Assembly: GCA_031259905.1 (NCBI GenBank)
Contig: JAIRKS010000005.1
Coordinates: 1 to 6,132, forward strand
Length of the DNA: 6,132 nucleotides
Direction of reading: 5' to 3'
Source of the DNA: Odoribacteraceae bacterium
GTDB lineage: Bacteria; Bacteroidota; Bacteroidia; Bacteroidales; Marinifilaceae
The notes beneath the pieces were generated by a model. The model was not told where the DNA came from and did not search any database. It saw nothing but the letters and a program-made list of their open reading frames with translations. Both the position numbers and the translations under genes were made by a program. This document shows positions 1 to 6,005 of this stretch, piece after piece (within the stretch, counting starts at the first letter, position 1; the number at the start of each line of letters is the position of its first letter).

Positions 1-2707
1 CGGCAACCTCGAACTTCACGGAAGCAACGCGCCCGTCAGCAACTATCGTTGCGTAGGTAGAAACCATCTCCGAGGCAATAGTGCTGGCCGGACCGGCAGG
101 CGAGGTGAATTCCACGTTATCGAGAAGAGCGGTGATGTCCACGGGGGTACCCTGAATCGTCACGTAGTCATAAGGCGATGCAACCAATGACGGATCAAGA
201 TTGATCGCGGTCAGCTTGTTCTCTCTGTACGCGATTTCGATCCCGTCGGTACCAACAAGGGTGCCGCTGCCATCATATATACCCACGGACAGTTTCTGGC
301 CGCTCAGGAGTGCCACGTACAGGTCAACGAGGACCGGTGCATCGGCAATGCCGATAGGATCGAGAGCAGCAGTCGCGGACGACAAGCCCTTCAAGTTACC
401 ACCAAGCACGGTTGCACCGTTCGCGAAGTAGTATGCCGGAATGGTCGAGGACAACGAGGCACCAGTTACCGTGGTCGGGGCCACAGCTACAATGCTGGGA
501 ATGTCAAACAAAACATCGAAACTGTAAGCGGTGGCATCCTCGGCGAATACCTGGAGGTAATTCGGCGAACCTGCAACGAGAGCGGAAATACCGTCAGCAG
601 ACAAATCCAAGTTGTAGGTGGGAACCACGATCTCGACTTCCTGCGGGATACCGATCAGTCTTCCGTCGATGATGAAGTTGTACGTGACCTCGTACACGCC
701 AGGCTCTGCAGAAGCGGTAGCCTCTACGATCGACTCCGTTTCGTCATTGGTGACGGTTACCGCGTCGCCGGTGTATTCCACGTAAGCCGCGCCGTCCCAT
801 TTCTTGATGGTTCCGCCGTTAGGCACCGGGGTCACTGCGCCCGAGAATCCCATCGTGGCTACCGTGGCAGTGATAGCGGCAGTAACGTCAGCAACCTTCT
901 CCTTGGCGGTCGGGTTGGAAGGATTAAGAGAAGGCAACCAGGCTGCCTCGGGAGTGAAGGAAGCGTCAGCAAGCTTGATCACTTTAAAGAAGAAGGAGTT
1001 CGTGTTTGCAGTACCACCAGCCAGGTCTTGACCTACTAACTGGAACTCGAAGTGGATGGCATTACCCACGGCAAGACCGCCAAGCGCCGAGTACGCCGCT
1101 CTCTTAGGAGTAAACGTGACCTCTTTCAACTCTCCAGGCTCGTCCAGATCCTCTACAACTATATCCAGGTACGTTGACAAGCTGCTGATAACGCTCGTTG
1201 CCGTCATGCCACCATTGTTCGTGGCAGTCACCAGCGTGTAACTGTGATACGACAAGTAGCTCGGATCGTGAAGGAACGTGGTATCATCCACGATCAACTT
1301 GTACGATAACCCTTCCACGTCATAGGAATACAGGTAAGTATCCACGAGGGCTGTCTCCGGGGTTACTACCACGTCACCGGTAGCAATGGAGACTACCGCG
1401 TTGGTGAACGTGAAGGAGTTTACCGAACGGGTGTAAACAAGCTCGGCAACGGGAGGAATAACACTCGCGTCGATCTCGTAGGAGGCATTCAGCGATGCAG
1501 CATCCTGGTAAGCCAGCACGAGATCAAAAGCTTGATCCGCGTCGGCAGAAGTACCGGTTCCAGAAAGATTCGCGGTTTGCGTGCCCTTGTCCGGGTGAAG
1601 CGGTTTGAACTCGAGCACGTACTCGCCACCGTTCGCGGTGAGATAGTCGGCTCTCGGCAACCCGATGTCGGTTTGATCGGCATAGTCACCCAGCGGGGTC
1701 ACGGCAATGATCTCGGCATAGTCGCCGCCGTTGAAATCGAGGGCACGTGTCACGAACTTTGCGCCGACCTCGTCGATGTACAGGTCATTGACATCGAACA
1801 CCACGTCCGACGGGCTAACGCTGAACACGAGGTACGAGCTTTGCGCTACTTCCACGTTCTCGACAATCGCGTAAAGGATCTTCACGCTTTGCGGCGTGAC
1901 GTTGGCTTTACCGAAGCGGTAGGCGAAGTTCTTGTCATTATCCACGTCATACACCGTGAACTCGTAGTACTTGCCAGCATCGGTGATTGCCGCGATGGTG
2001 AAGTTGTTCACCACGGGAGCAACAATGTTCGTCGTGCTAATCACGGCGTTGCTGTTGTTCGGGTCAACTACTCTTACCGTGACGATGTTCCCGCTCTGGG
2101 TCACTTGCACGTTGTAGCCATCAGCGCCATCAGCGCCGGCAGCACCCGTTGCGCCCGTGTCGCCTTGGTCACCCTTGTCACCTTGGTCGCCCTTGTCGCC
2201 TTGGTCACCCTTGTCGCCTTGATCGCCTTTGACGCCGGCAGCCGGGATCGGATCGTTAGCCGCGTCGAGGAGACGATCGCTGTTATCGGAGGCCTTCGTC
2301 CCTGTCGGGGCAACACACCAGTACCCGGAAGCATCGACGTATACTAAAGGAGTATACCCGTTAGTACCGGCGGGTCCAGTAGCCCCAGTAGGCCCAGTAG
2401 CGCCAGTAGGCCCGGTAGCGCCGGTAGGCCCGGTAGCGCCATTTGTCCCGTGTTTAATCACCACGGGCGCGATGCTCCCGGAGAACGTGACCGTGATTTG
2501 CGTCCCGTTGTCCGTCACATTCGTGATTAACCCTCCTGCATTGATCGCGCTTTGCAGGGCCGTCGTAACCCCCTTGAGGTCGGTTACGTCCTTTTCCACT
2601 TGAGTTACTCTACCCTCAAGGTCATCGATGTCTCCCTTGTAGCAGCTTCCAAAAATAAAAGAAGTAGCCACCAAGGTCATTAGACTGAATTTGATTGTCT
2701 TTCTCAT
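1..2707 (-). CDS. Large collagen-like-repeat surface lipoprotein (3' end outside window)
   Basis: The frame is open from the ATG at 2707 to the left edge: 902 codons with no stop, so the C-terminus is missing. Residues 1-22 form a lipoprotein signal peptide (MRKT start, hydrophobic core, lipobox F-G-S-C with Cys22). Residues 27-55 show heptad spacing of I27, L30, V34, V37, V41, L44, L51 and I55, suggesting a short coiled coil. Residues 87-117 and 158-197 are Gly-X-Y collagen-like blocks. Between them lies a module with the motif YVDASGYWCVA, resembling the N-terminal part of DUF4988-type Bacteroidota lipoproteins (from memory, not searched). From residue 198 on, the protein is rich in Thr, Val, Asp and aromatics, looks like stacked beta or Ig-like domains, and shows no catalytic motif I recognise. 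Only Cys22 and Cys131 are visible. The start is chosen because it directly precedes the signal peptide; the leader is A/T-rich without a Shine-Dalgarno. Inferred role: outer-membrane-anchored, possibly surface-exposed structural or binding protein. Specific function unknown. Confidence 0.9.
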   Translation of the reverse strand, partial: MRKTIKFSLMTLVATSFIFGSCYKGDIDDLEGRVTQVEKDVTDLKGVTTALQSAINAGGLITNVTDNGTQITVTFSGSIAPVVIKHGTNGATGPTGATGPTGATGPTGATGPAGTNGYTPLVYVDASGYWCVAPTGTKASDNSDRLLDAANDPIPAAGVKGDQGDKGDQGDKGDQGDKGDQGDTGATGAAGADGADGYNVQVTQSGNIVTVRVVDPNNSNAVISTTNIVAPVVNNFTIAAITDAGKYYEFTVYDVDNDKNFAYRFGKANVTPQSVKILYAIVENVEVAQSSYLVFSVSPSDVVFDVNDLYIDEVGAKFVTRALDFNGGDYAEIIAVTPLGDYADQTDIGLPRADYLTANGGEYVLEFKPLHPDKGTQTANLSGTGTSADADQAFDLVLAYQDAASLNASYEIDASVIPPVAELVYTRSVNSFTFTNAVVSIATGDVVVTPETALVDTYLYSYDVEGLSYKLIVDDTTFLHDPSYLSYHSYTLVTATNNGGMTATSVISSLSTYLDIVVEDLDEPGELKEVTFTPKRAAYSALGGLAVGNAIHFEFQLVGQDLAGGTANTNSFFFKVIKLADASFTPEAAWLPSLNPSNPTAKEKVADVTAAITATVATMGFSGAVTPVPNGGTIKKWDGAAYVEYTGDAVTVTNDETESIVEATASAEPGVYEVTYNFIIDGRLIGIPQEVEIVVPTYNLDLSADGISALVAGSPNYLQVFAEDATAYSFDVLFDIPSIVAVAPTTVTGASLSSTIPAYYFANGATVLGGNLKGLSSATAALDPIGIADAPVLVDLYVALLSGQKLSVGIYDGSGTLVGTDGIEIAYRENKLTAINLDPSLVASPYDYVTIQGTPVDITALLDNVEFTSPAGPASTIASEMVSTYATIVADGRVASVKFEVA
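2117..2236 (-). repeat. Collagen-like block 2: charged GDQ-GDK triplets
   Basis: Codons 158-197 read GVK, four GDQ alternating with three GDK, then GDT, GAT, GAA, GAD, GAD and a closing Gly: thirteen uninterrupted triplets. The DNA is an 18-bp imperfect tandem repeat. Lys-Gly-Asp across triplet borders is known to stabilise collagen triple helices through interchain salt bridges, so a real helix is plausible although the block is short. It contains no proline, unlike block 1. Confidence 0.93.
2357..2449 (-). repeat. Collagen-like block 1: uncharged GAT-GPT triplets
   Basis: Codons 87-117 of the lipoprotein read GTN, then alternating GAT and GPT ending in GPA, then GTN: ten Gly-X-Y triplets plus a closing Gly. 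At DNA level this is an 18-bp tandem repeat of about four imperfect copies. The block has no charged residue and is rich in Thr and Pro, as in the GPT-type repeats of some bacterial collagen-like proteins. Copy number could change in-frame by slippage. Confidence 0.93.
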
Positions 2708-2775
2708 AATTTGATAGTTAAAAAATTAAAAACATGTCTCTGTAAAAATTCGTTACTCATTGAAATCACATTTAC

Positions 2776-2824
2776 GGATCCCCAACCTAACGGTGGCCTT
2801 TCGGCATGGTACAGGTGGAAATCC
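2776..2824 (-). other. Possible structured 5' end of the lipoprotein mRNA
   Basis: The first bases of the predicted transcript, GGATTTCCA (2824-2816), can pair with TGGGGATCC (2784-2776) over 9 bp including two G-U pairs. Inside lie two very small hairpins, GCC-GAAA-GGC and ACC-GTTA-GGT. The structure would cap the 5' end and might stabilise the message. No known riboswitch class is recognised, and the fold was done by eye. Confidence 0.3.
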
Positions 2825-2829
2825 AGGAG

Positions 2830-2861
2830 CAAAGATATTCATTTTATTATAACGAGCCAAA
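2830..2861 (-). promoter_or_regulatory. Bacteroidota-type promoter of the collagen-like lipoprotein gene
   Basis: On the minus strand a TTTG (2861-2858) is followed after exactly 20 bases by TATCTTTG (2837-2830). This is a full match to the Bacteroidota consensus TTTG, 19-21 bases, TAnnTTTG. The predicted transcription start is near 2823-2825, giving a leader of about 116 nt before the ATG at 2707. Confidence 0.8.
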
Positions 2862-3098
2862 CACGGAACGAATTTGAACGATAAACTTTGTTAAAACTTC
2901 CACCGGTATATTTCTCATCATTTAACTTTTCGCGGGAGATGTTTTTTAGTGGCGCGCCCCTGAGGGTGACAAATATTGTTTCCCGCGGGCGCGGTGACTC
3001 GCGAAACGTCAAGGCGAATTCCCTTTCCCATCGCGGGTTTGCCGCTGGTTTGCCCGCGGAATTACCCGTTTCCGTCGGCAGGGAAGGGGGAGAAATCG

Positions 3099-3106
3099 TA
3101 TCTTCG
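3099..3106 (+). promoter_or_regulatory. Candidate -7 element for the M13 peptidase gene
   Basis: TATCTTCG matches TAnnTTTG at all but one position and lies about 80 bases before the ATG at 3187. No TTTG is found at the expected upstream distance, so the assignment is weak. The leader downstream is GC-rich, then turns into a TATATATATA stretch (about 3146-3155). Confidence 0.33.
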
Positions 3107-3186
3107 CGTCGTCCCGCCGGGGAGACACGCGGGGGGACAGCATGTATATATATAAGGTGTATTCACGTAACGAGAAATGATCAAGG

Positions 3187-5214
3187 ATGAAAAAGAAAGT
3201 TTGTGCATCATGCATCGCGGTAACGATGATGATGGGATGTAACGAGAAAAGAGCCGGGGAGACGAGCGGTATCAACCCCTCGAACTTAGACACGACGGCG
3301 CTGCCGGGGACGGACTTCTACCGGTACGCCTGCGGGGGATGGATGGAGCGCCACCCGCTGGCGGGAGAGTATTCCCGCTTCGGATCGTTCGACCAGCTGG
3401 CCGAGGACAACCGCGCCCGCCTCCGCGGGATGATCGAGGAGCTGGCCGGCAAGGAGTGGCCCGCCGGCACGGGCGAGCAAAAGATCGGCGACCTGTACTC
3501 CGTGGCGATGGACAGCGCGAAGCTCAACCGGGAGGGGATCTCTCCGGTACGTCCCGCGCTGGAAGAGGTGGCGGCGACGCGCGAGAAGAGCGAGCTACCG
3601 GCCCTCGCGGCACGCCTGCATCGCCAGGGATACGCCCCTTACTTCGGCGTGCAGGTGGCGGCGGACGCGATGAACAGCGAGATAAACATCGTGAACGCTT
3701 ACCAGGGCGGGCTGAGCCTCGGCGAGCGGGAGTACTACCTCGACGAGGACGAGCACTCGCTCAAGATACGGGAAGCGTTCCGCGAGCACGTCGCCGGCAT
3801 GTTCCGGCTGGCGGGACAGGGCGACAGGGAGTCGGCGACGTCGGCCGCCCGCGTGCTGGAGATCGAGACACGCCTCGCCACGGCCTCCCGGAGCGCCACG
3901 GAGCTGCGCGACCCGCGGGCGAATTACAACAAGATGACGGTGGAGGAGCTGCAGCGGGAAGCGCCGGGGTTCGACTGGCGCGCCTACTTCACCGCGCTGG
4001 GACTGCCCGGCCTGCAGGAGTTGAACGCGGCGCAACCGGCAGCGCTCCGCGCGTGCGCGGCGATCTTCAACGAGGTTGACCTGGAGGTGCAGAAATCGTA
4101 CCTGCAATGGCAGGTGCTCGACGCCGCCGCGCCGTACCTGAGCGACGAGATCCGGGCGCGCGACTTCGACTTCCACGGCAAGACGCTCTCCGGTAAACAA
4201 CACGACCAGCCGCGCTGGAAGCGTTCCGTCGCCACGGTCGACAACGTCCTGGGGGAGATCGTCGGCAAGCTATACGTCGAGCGCCACTTCCCCCCGGCAG
4301 CGAAGGCGCGGATGCTCGTGCTGGTAGGCGACCTGCGGGATGCCCTCGGCGACAGGATCAGGCAACTCGGCTGGATGAGCGCCGCCACCAAGGAGAAAGC
4401 CCTCGAAAAGCTCGACGCGATCCGCGTGAAGGTGGGCTATCCCGACGCGTGGCGGGATTACTCCGCGCTCGACATAAAACGCGACTCCTACTGGCAGAAC
4501 ATCGCCCGCGCCAACGCGTTCGAGCACGACTACATGCTCTCGAAGGCGGGCAAGCCGGTCGACAGGGACGAGTGGCTGATGACCCCGCAGACCGTGAACG
4601 CCTATTATAACCCGGCGACGAACGAGATCTGTTTCCCCGCCGGCATCCTGCAATACCCCTTCTTCGACATGCAGGCCGACGACGCGTTCAACCACGGCGC
4701 GATCGGCGTGGTGATCGGCCACGAGATGACCCACGGGTTCGACGACCAGGGGCGGCAGTTCGACAAGGACGGCAACCTCAATGACTGGTGGACGCCCGGC
4801 GACGCCGAGCGCTTCGAGGCCCGCGCGCGGGTGCTGGTGGAGCACTTCAACGCGATCGAGGTGCTGCCCGGCTTGCACGCGAACGGCGAGCTGACCCTCG
4901 GCGAGAACATCGCCGACCTCGGCGGGATACAGGTCGCGTACACCGCCCTGCAACGCGCCTCCGCCGCGCGTCCGCCGGGAGAAAAAGAGGGATTCTCGCC
5001 GGAGCAGCGCTTCTTCCTCGCCTACGCCACCCTGTGGGCCGCGAACATCCGCGACGAGCAGGTACGCGTGCTGACCCGCTCCGATCCTCACTCGCTGGGG
5101 CGCTGGCGCGTCAACGGGGCGCTCCCGCACGTGGCGGCGTGGTACGAGGCCTTCCGCGTGACGGCGGACGCGCCGCTATACCTGCCGGAGGGACGACGGG
5201 CGGAGATCTGGTGA
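3187..5214 (+). CDS. pepO: M13 family zinc metalloendopeptidase lipoprotein (neprilysin/PepO-like)
   Basis: Complete 675-residue gluzincin endopeptidase that should cleave small peptides on the hydrophobic side of the scissile bond, tethered to the envelope by lipidated Cys18 (lipobox M-M-G-C after MKKK). The N-terminal M13 domain begins near residue 41 (GTDFYRYACGGW) and the catalytic domain spans about 465-672. Visible active-site residues: HEMTH at 512-516 (zinc ligands H512 and H516, base E513), third ligand E573 in GENIADLGG, D577, substrate-binding N471-A472 in VNAYYNP, H635 in DPHS, and R641 in WRVNG. The spacings N471-H512 (41), E573-D577 (4) and H635-R641 (6) equal those of human neprilysin. 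The length fits bacterial members; Porphyromonas PepO is a known relative in the phylum. The C-terminus ends in Trp as in the family but lacks the usual CxxW cysteine. The ATG at 3187 is chosen because the signal peptide starts there. GC is high (67-73% in sampled lines). The gene ends in its own terminator. The symbol is by family resemblance only. Confidence 0.95.
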   Translation: MKKKVCASCIAVTMMMGCNEKRAGETSGINPSNLDTTALPGTDFYRYACGGWMERHPLAGEYSRFGSFDQLAEDNRARLRGMIEELAGKEWPAGTGEQKIGDLYSVAMDSAKLNREGISPVRPALEEVAATREKSELPALAARLHRQGYAPYFGVQVAADAMNSEINIVNAYQGGLSLGEREYYLDEDEHSLKIREAFREHVAGMFRLAGQGDRESATSAARVLEIETRLATASRSATELRDPRANYNKMTVEELQREAPGFDWRAYFTALGLPGLQELNAAQPAALRACAAIFNEVDLEVQKSYLQWQVLDAAAPYLSDEIRARDFDFHGKTLSGKQHDQPRWKRSVATVDNVLGEIVGKLYVERHFPPAAKARMLVLVGDLRDALGDRIRQLGWMSAATKEKALEKLDAIRVKVGYPDAWRDYSALDIKRDSYWQNIARANAFEHDYMLSKAGKPVDRDEWLMTPQTVNAYYNPATNEICFPAGILQYPFFDMQADDAFNHGAIGVVIGHEMTHGFDDQGRQFDKDGNLNDWWTPGDAERFEARARVLVEHFNAIEVLPGLHANGELTLGENIADLGGIQVAYTALQRASAARPPGEKEGFSPEQRFFLAYATLWAANIRDEQVRVLTRSDPHSLGRWRVNGALPHVAAWYEAFRVTADAPLYLPEGRRAEIW

Positions 5215-5252
5215 ACGCGCGCCAGGGTCGCCGCCCGGCACGCGTTATTTTT
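5214..5252 (+). terminator. Intrinsic terminator of the M13 peptidase gene
   Basis: The hairpin begins on the last base of the stop codon. AACGCG (5214-5219) pairs with CGCGTT (5241-5246); after one C-A mismatch, GCC (5221-5223) pairs with GGC (5237-5239); after a bulged A, GGG (5225-5227) pairs with CCC (5234-5236); the loop is TCGCCG. ATTTTT follows. That is 12 base pairs plus a T tract, a classic rho-independent terminator that separates the peptidase from the next gene. Confidence 0.85.
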
Positions 5253-5263
5253 CCCGGCACGCG
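5234..5263 (+). repeat. 11-bp direct repeat CCCGGCACGCG
   Basis: CCCGGCACGCG occurs at 5234-5244 (part of the terminator's 3' arm) and again at 5253-5263, a 19-bp period across the T tract. CGGCACG at 5255-5261 also forms an inverted repeat with CGTGCCG at 5278-5284, which straddles the -33 element of the next promoter. It may be an operator or a chance GC-rich repeat. Confidence 0.5.
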
Positions 5264-5269
5264 CGCCCG

Positions 5270-5301
5270 CTTGGAATCGTGCCGCGAAACGAGTAGATTT
5301 G
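5270..5301 (+). promoter_or_regulatory. Bacteroidota-type promoter of the small lipoprotein gene
   Basis: CTTG (5270-5273) lies 20 bases before TAGATTTG (5294-5301). The -7 element is a full match to TAnnTTTG and the -33 element matches 3 of 4. Transcription should start near 5306-5309, leaving a short A-rich leader of about 23 nt before the ATG at 5331, without a Shine-Dalgarno. Confidence 0.75.
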
Positions 5302-5330
5302 CTGGTGATTAAAAACAAAAACAACCGCAC

Positions 5331-5777
5331 ATGAAAAACAAATGGATTAAACAGTGCCTGATCCTCGCCCTCGCGGCGGGAACGGCAGGATGCACGCTCG
5401 AGAACGAAACGGAGATCGAAACGGCGTTCTTCCAGGTAAAACAGCGCGACTGGACGTGGAACACGGCCTACAACCGCTACGAGCGCGTCATCAACTACCC
5501 CGAACTCGGACAGGCGATCTACGAGAAAGGCTCCGTGCAGGGAGGCGTCTTCATCATCGAACGGGACGCCAACGGCGAGTACGAGGTGCTGAAAAACCTC
5601 CCCTTCGTCGAGAGCATCCCGTACCAGAACCGCTCTTACACGCGGACGATCAGCTTCGACATCGCCCCGGGACAGATCACGTTCTACATACAATCGTCTG
5701 ACCTGAGCAACGACGCGAGCGACCTGGGTGACTTCGAGTTTAAAATCACCTTGCTCTGGGAGGATAACCGGTCGTGA
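5331..5777 (+). CDS. Small lipoprotein of unknown function (148 aa)
   Basis: Residues 1-20 form a signal peptide (MKNKWIKQ, hydrophobic stretch, lipobox T-A-G-C) with Cys21 as the lipidation site, followed by an acidic stretch (LENETEIE) that may act as a Bacteroidota surface-export signal. The mature part of about 127 residues has no cysteine and contains a DWTWNTAYNRYERV motif, then alternating polar and hydrophobic segments (GGVFIIER, RTISFDIAPGQITFYIQSSD, FEFKITLLWED) that suggest one small beta-sandwich domain. I recall similar uncharacterised Bacteroidota lipoproteins with DWxWN near the N-terminus and a TFYIQxSDL motif near the C-terminus, but know no function. The gene has its own promoter and is separated from the peptidase by a terminator, so it is not clearly linked to it. 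The start is supported by signal peptide and promoter position. High GC, like the peptidase gene. Confidence 0.88.
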   Translation: MKNKWIKQCLILALAAGTAGCTLENETEIETAFFQVKQRDWTWNTAYNRYERVINYPELGQAIYEKGSVQGGVFIIERDANGEYEVLKNLPFVESIPYQNRSYTRTISFDIAPGQITFYIQSSDLSNDASDLGDFEFKITLLWEDNRS

Positions 5778-5824
5778 CCGTCATCGCTCGCTCCCCCGCG
5801 TGACGGGATACACACGCGCGAGAA

Positions 5825-5854
5825 AACCGCGTCGGGACTTGTCCCGGCGCGGTT
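5825..5854. terminator. Strong hairpin, probable terminator (better on the minus strand)
   Basis: AACCGCGTCGGGAC (5825-5838) pairs with GTCCCGGCGCGGTT (5841-5854): 14 bp with a single T-G wobble around a two-base TT centre. Read on plus, it lies 48 bases after the small lipoprotein stop but is not followed by a T run (CGCCGTTAAAG). Read on minus, the stem ends in GGTTTTC, a better intrinsic-terminator shape. It may serve both directions between convergent genes. Confidence 0.6.
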
Positions 5855-5887
5855 CGCCGTTAAAGACCGGCCACCTCCCCGCGCGGC

Positions 5888-5990
5888 GTCGGGAGACTCC
5901 CGGAGGGATTTACCGCCGCGCCGGGAACGCCGCCGGGAATTCCCGAAACCGTCAGCTCGCCCCCGTGCAGGCTCGCGGGAGCTTCCCGAC
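5888..5990. repeat. Three degenerate CGGGA..TCCCG palindromes
   Basis: CGGGAG-A-CTCCCG (5890-5902), CGGGAATTCCCG (5934-5945) and CGGGA-GCT-TCCCG (5976-5988) share the core of the tandem array to their right but differ in centre and flanks. The third continues into GACGGAAGGAATTCAACC, nearly the same flank that closes the array at 6115-6132, so it is a recognisable diverged unit. Confidence 0.75.
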
Positions 5991-6005
5991 GGAAGGAATT
6001 CAACC

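Larger units (their letters stand above)
2708..3186. other. Divergent intergenic region between lipoprotein and M13 peptidase genes
   Basis: This 479 bp region separates two genes reading outwards. The left third is A/T-rich and holds the minus-strand promoter and leader. The middle (about 2930-3060) is GC-rich with perfect 8-bp palindromes GGCGCGCC (2951-2958) and CCCGCGGG (2982-2989) and a weak inverted repeat 2978-3007 (GTTT, two-base bulge, CGCG / CGCGAAAC). The right part holds the presumed peptidase promoter and leader. The open frame at 2888-3190 (plus) has no signal peptide or recognisable motif, so I see no convincing gene or RNA here. Confidence 0.6.

Noticed and set aside
1532..2347. 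Long plus-strand open frame of 271 codons antisense to the collagen-like gene
   Set aside because: Its repetitive Val/Thr/Leu/Ala stretch is simply the complement of the Gly-X-Y codons; it has no signal peptide or domain, and the minus-strand frame explains the region fully.
2787..2807. Six-codon upstream gene (MPKGHR) as a true leader peptide
   Set aside because: Too short to judge, with no regulatory residue run; kept only as part of the leader observation.
2888..3190. Plus-strand open frame of 100 codons in the divergent spacer
   Set aside because: Arg/Gly/Ser-rich, no motif, no promoter of the local type at a fitting distance, and it overlaps the peptidase start.
4270..5130. Minus-strand open frame of 286 codons inside the peptidase gene
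   Set aside because: High-GC shadow frame; the plus strand carries a complete M13 peptidase with all active-site residues.
5778..5806. Inverted repeat CCGTCA/TGACGG as the main terminator of the small lipoprotein gene
   Set aside because: Only 6 bp with a 17-base loop and no T tract; the hairpin at 5825-5854 is far stronger.
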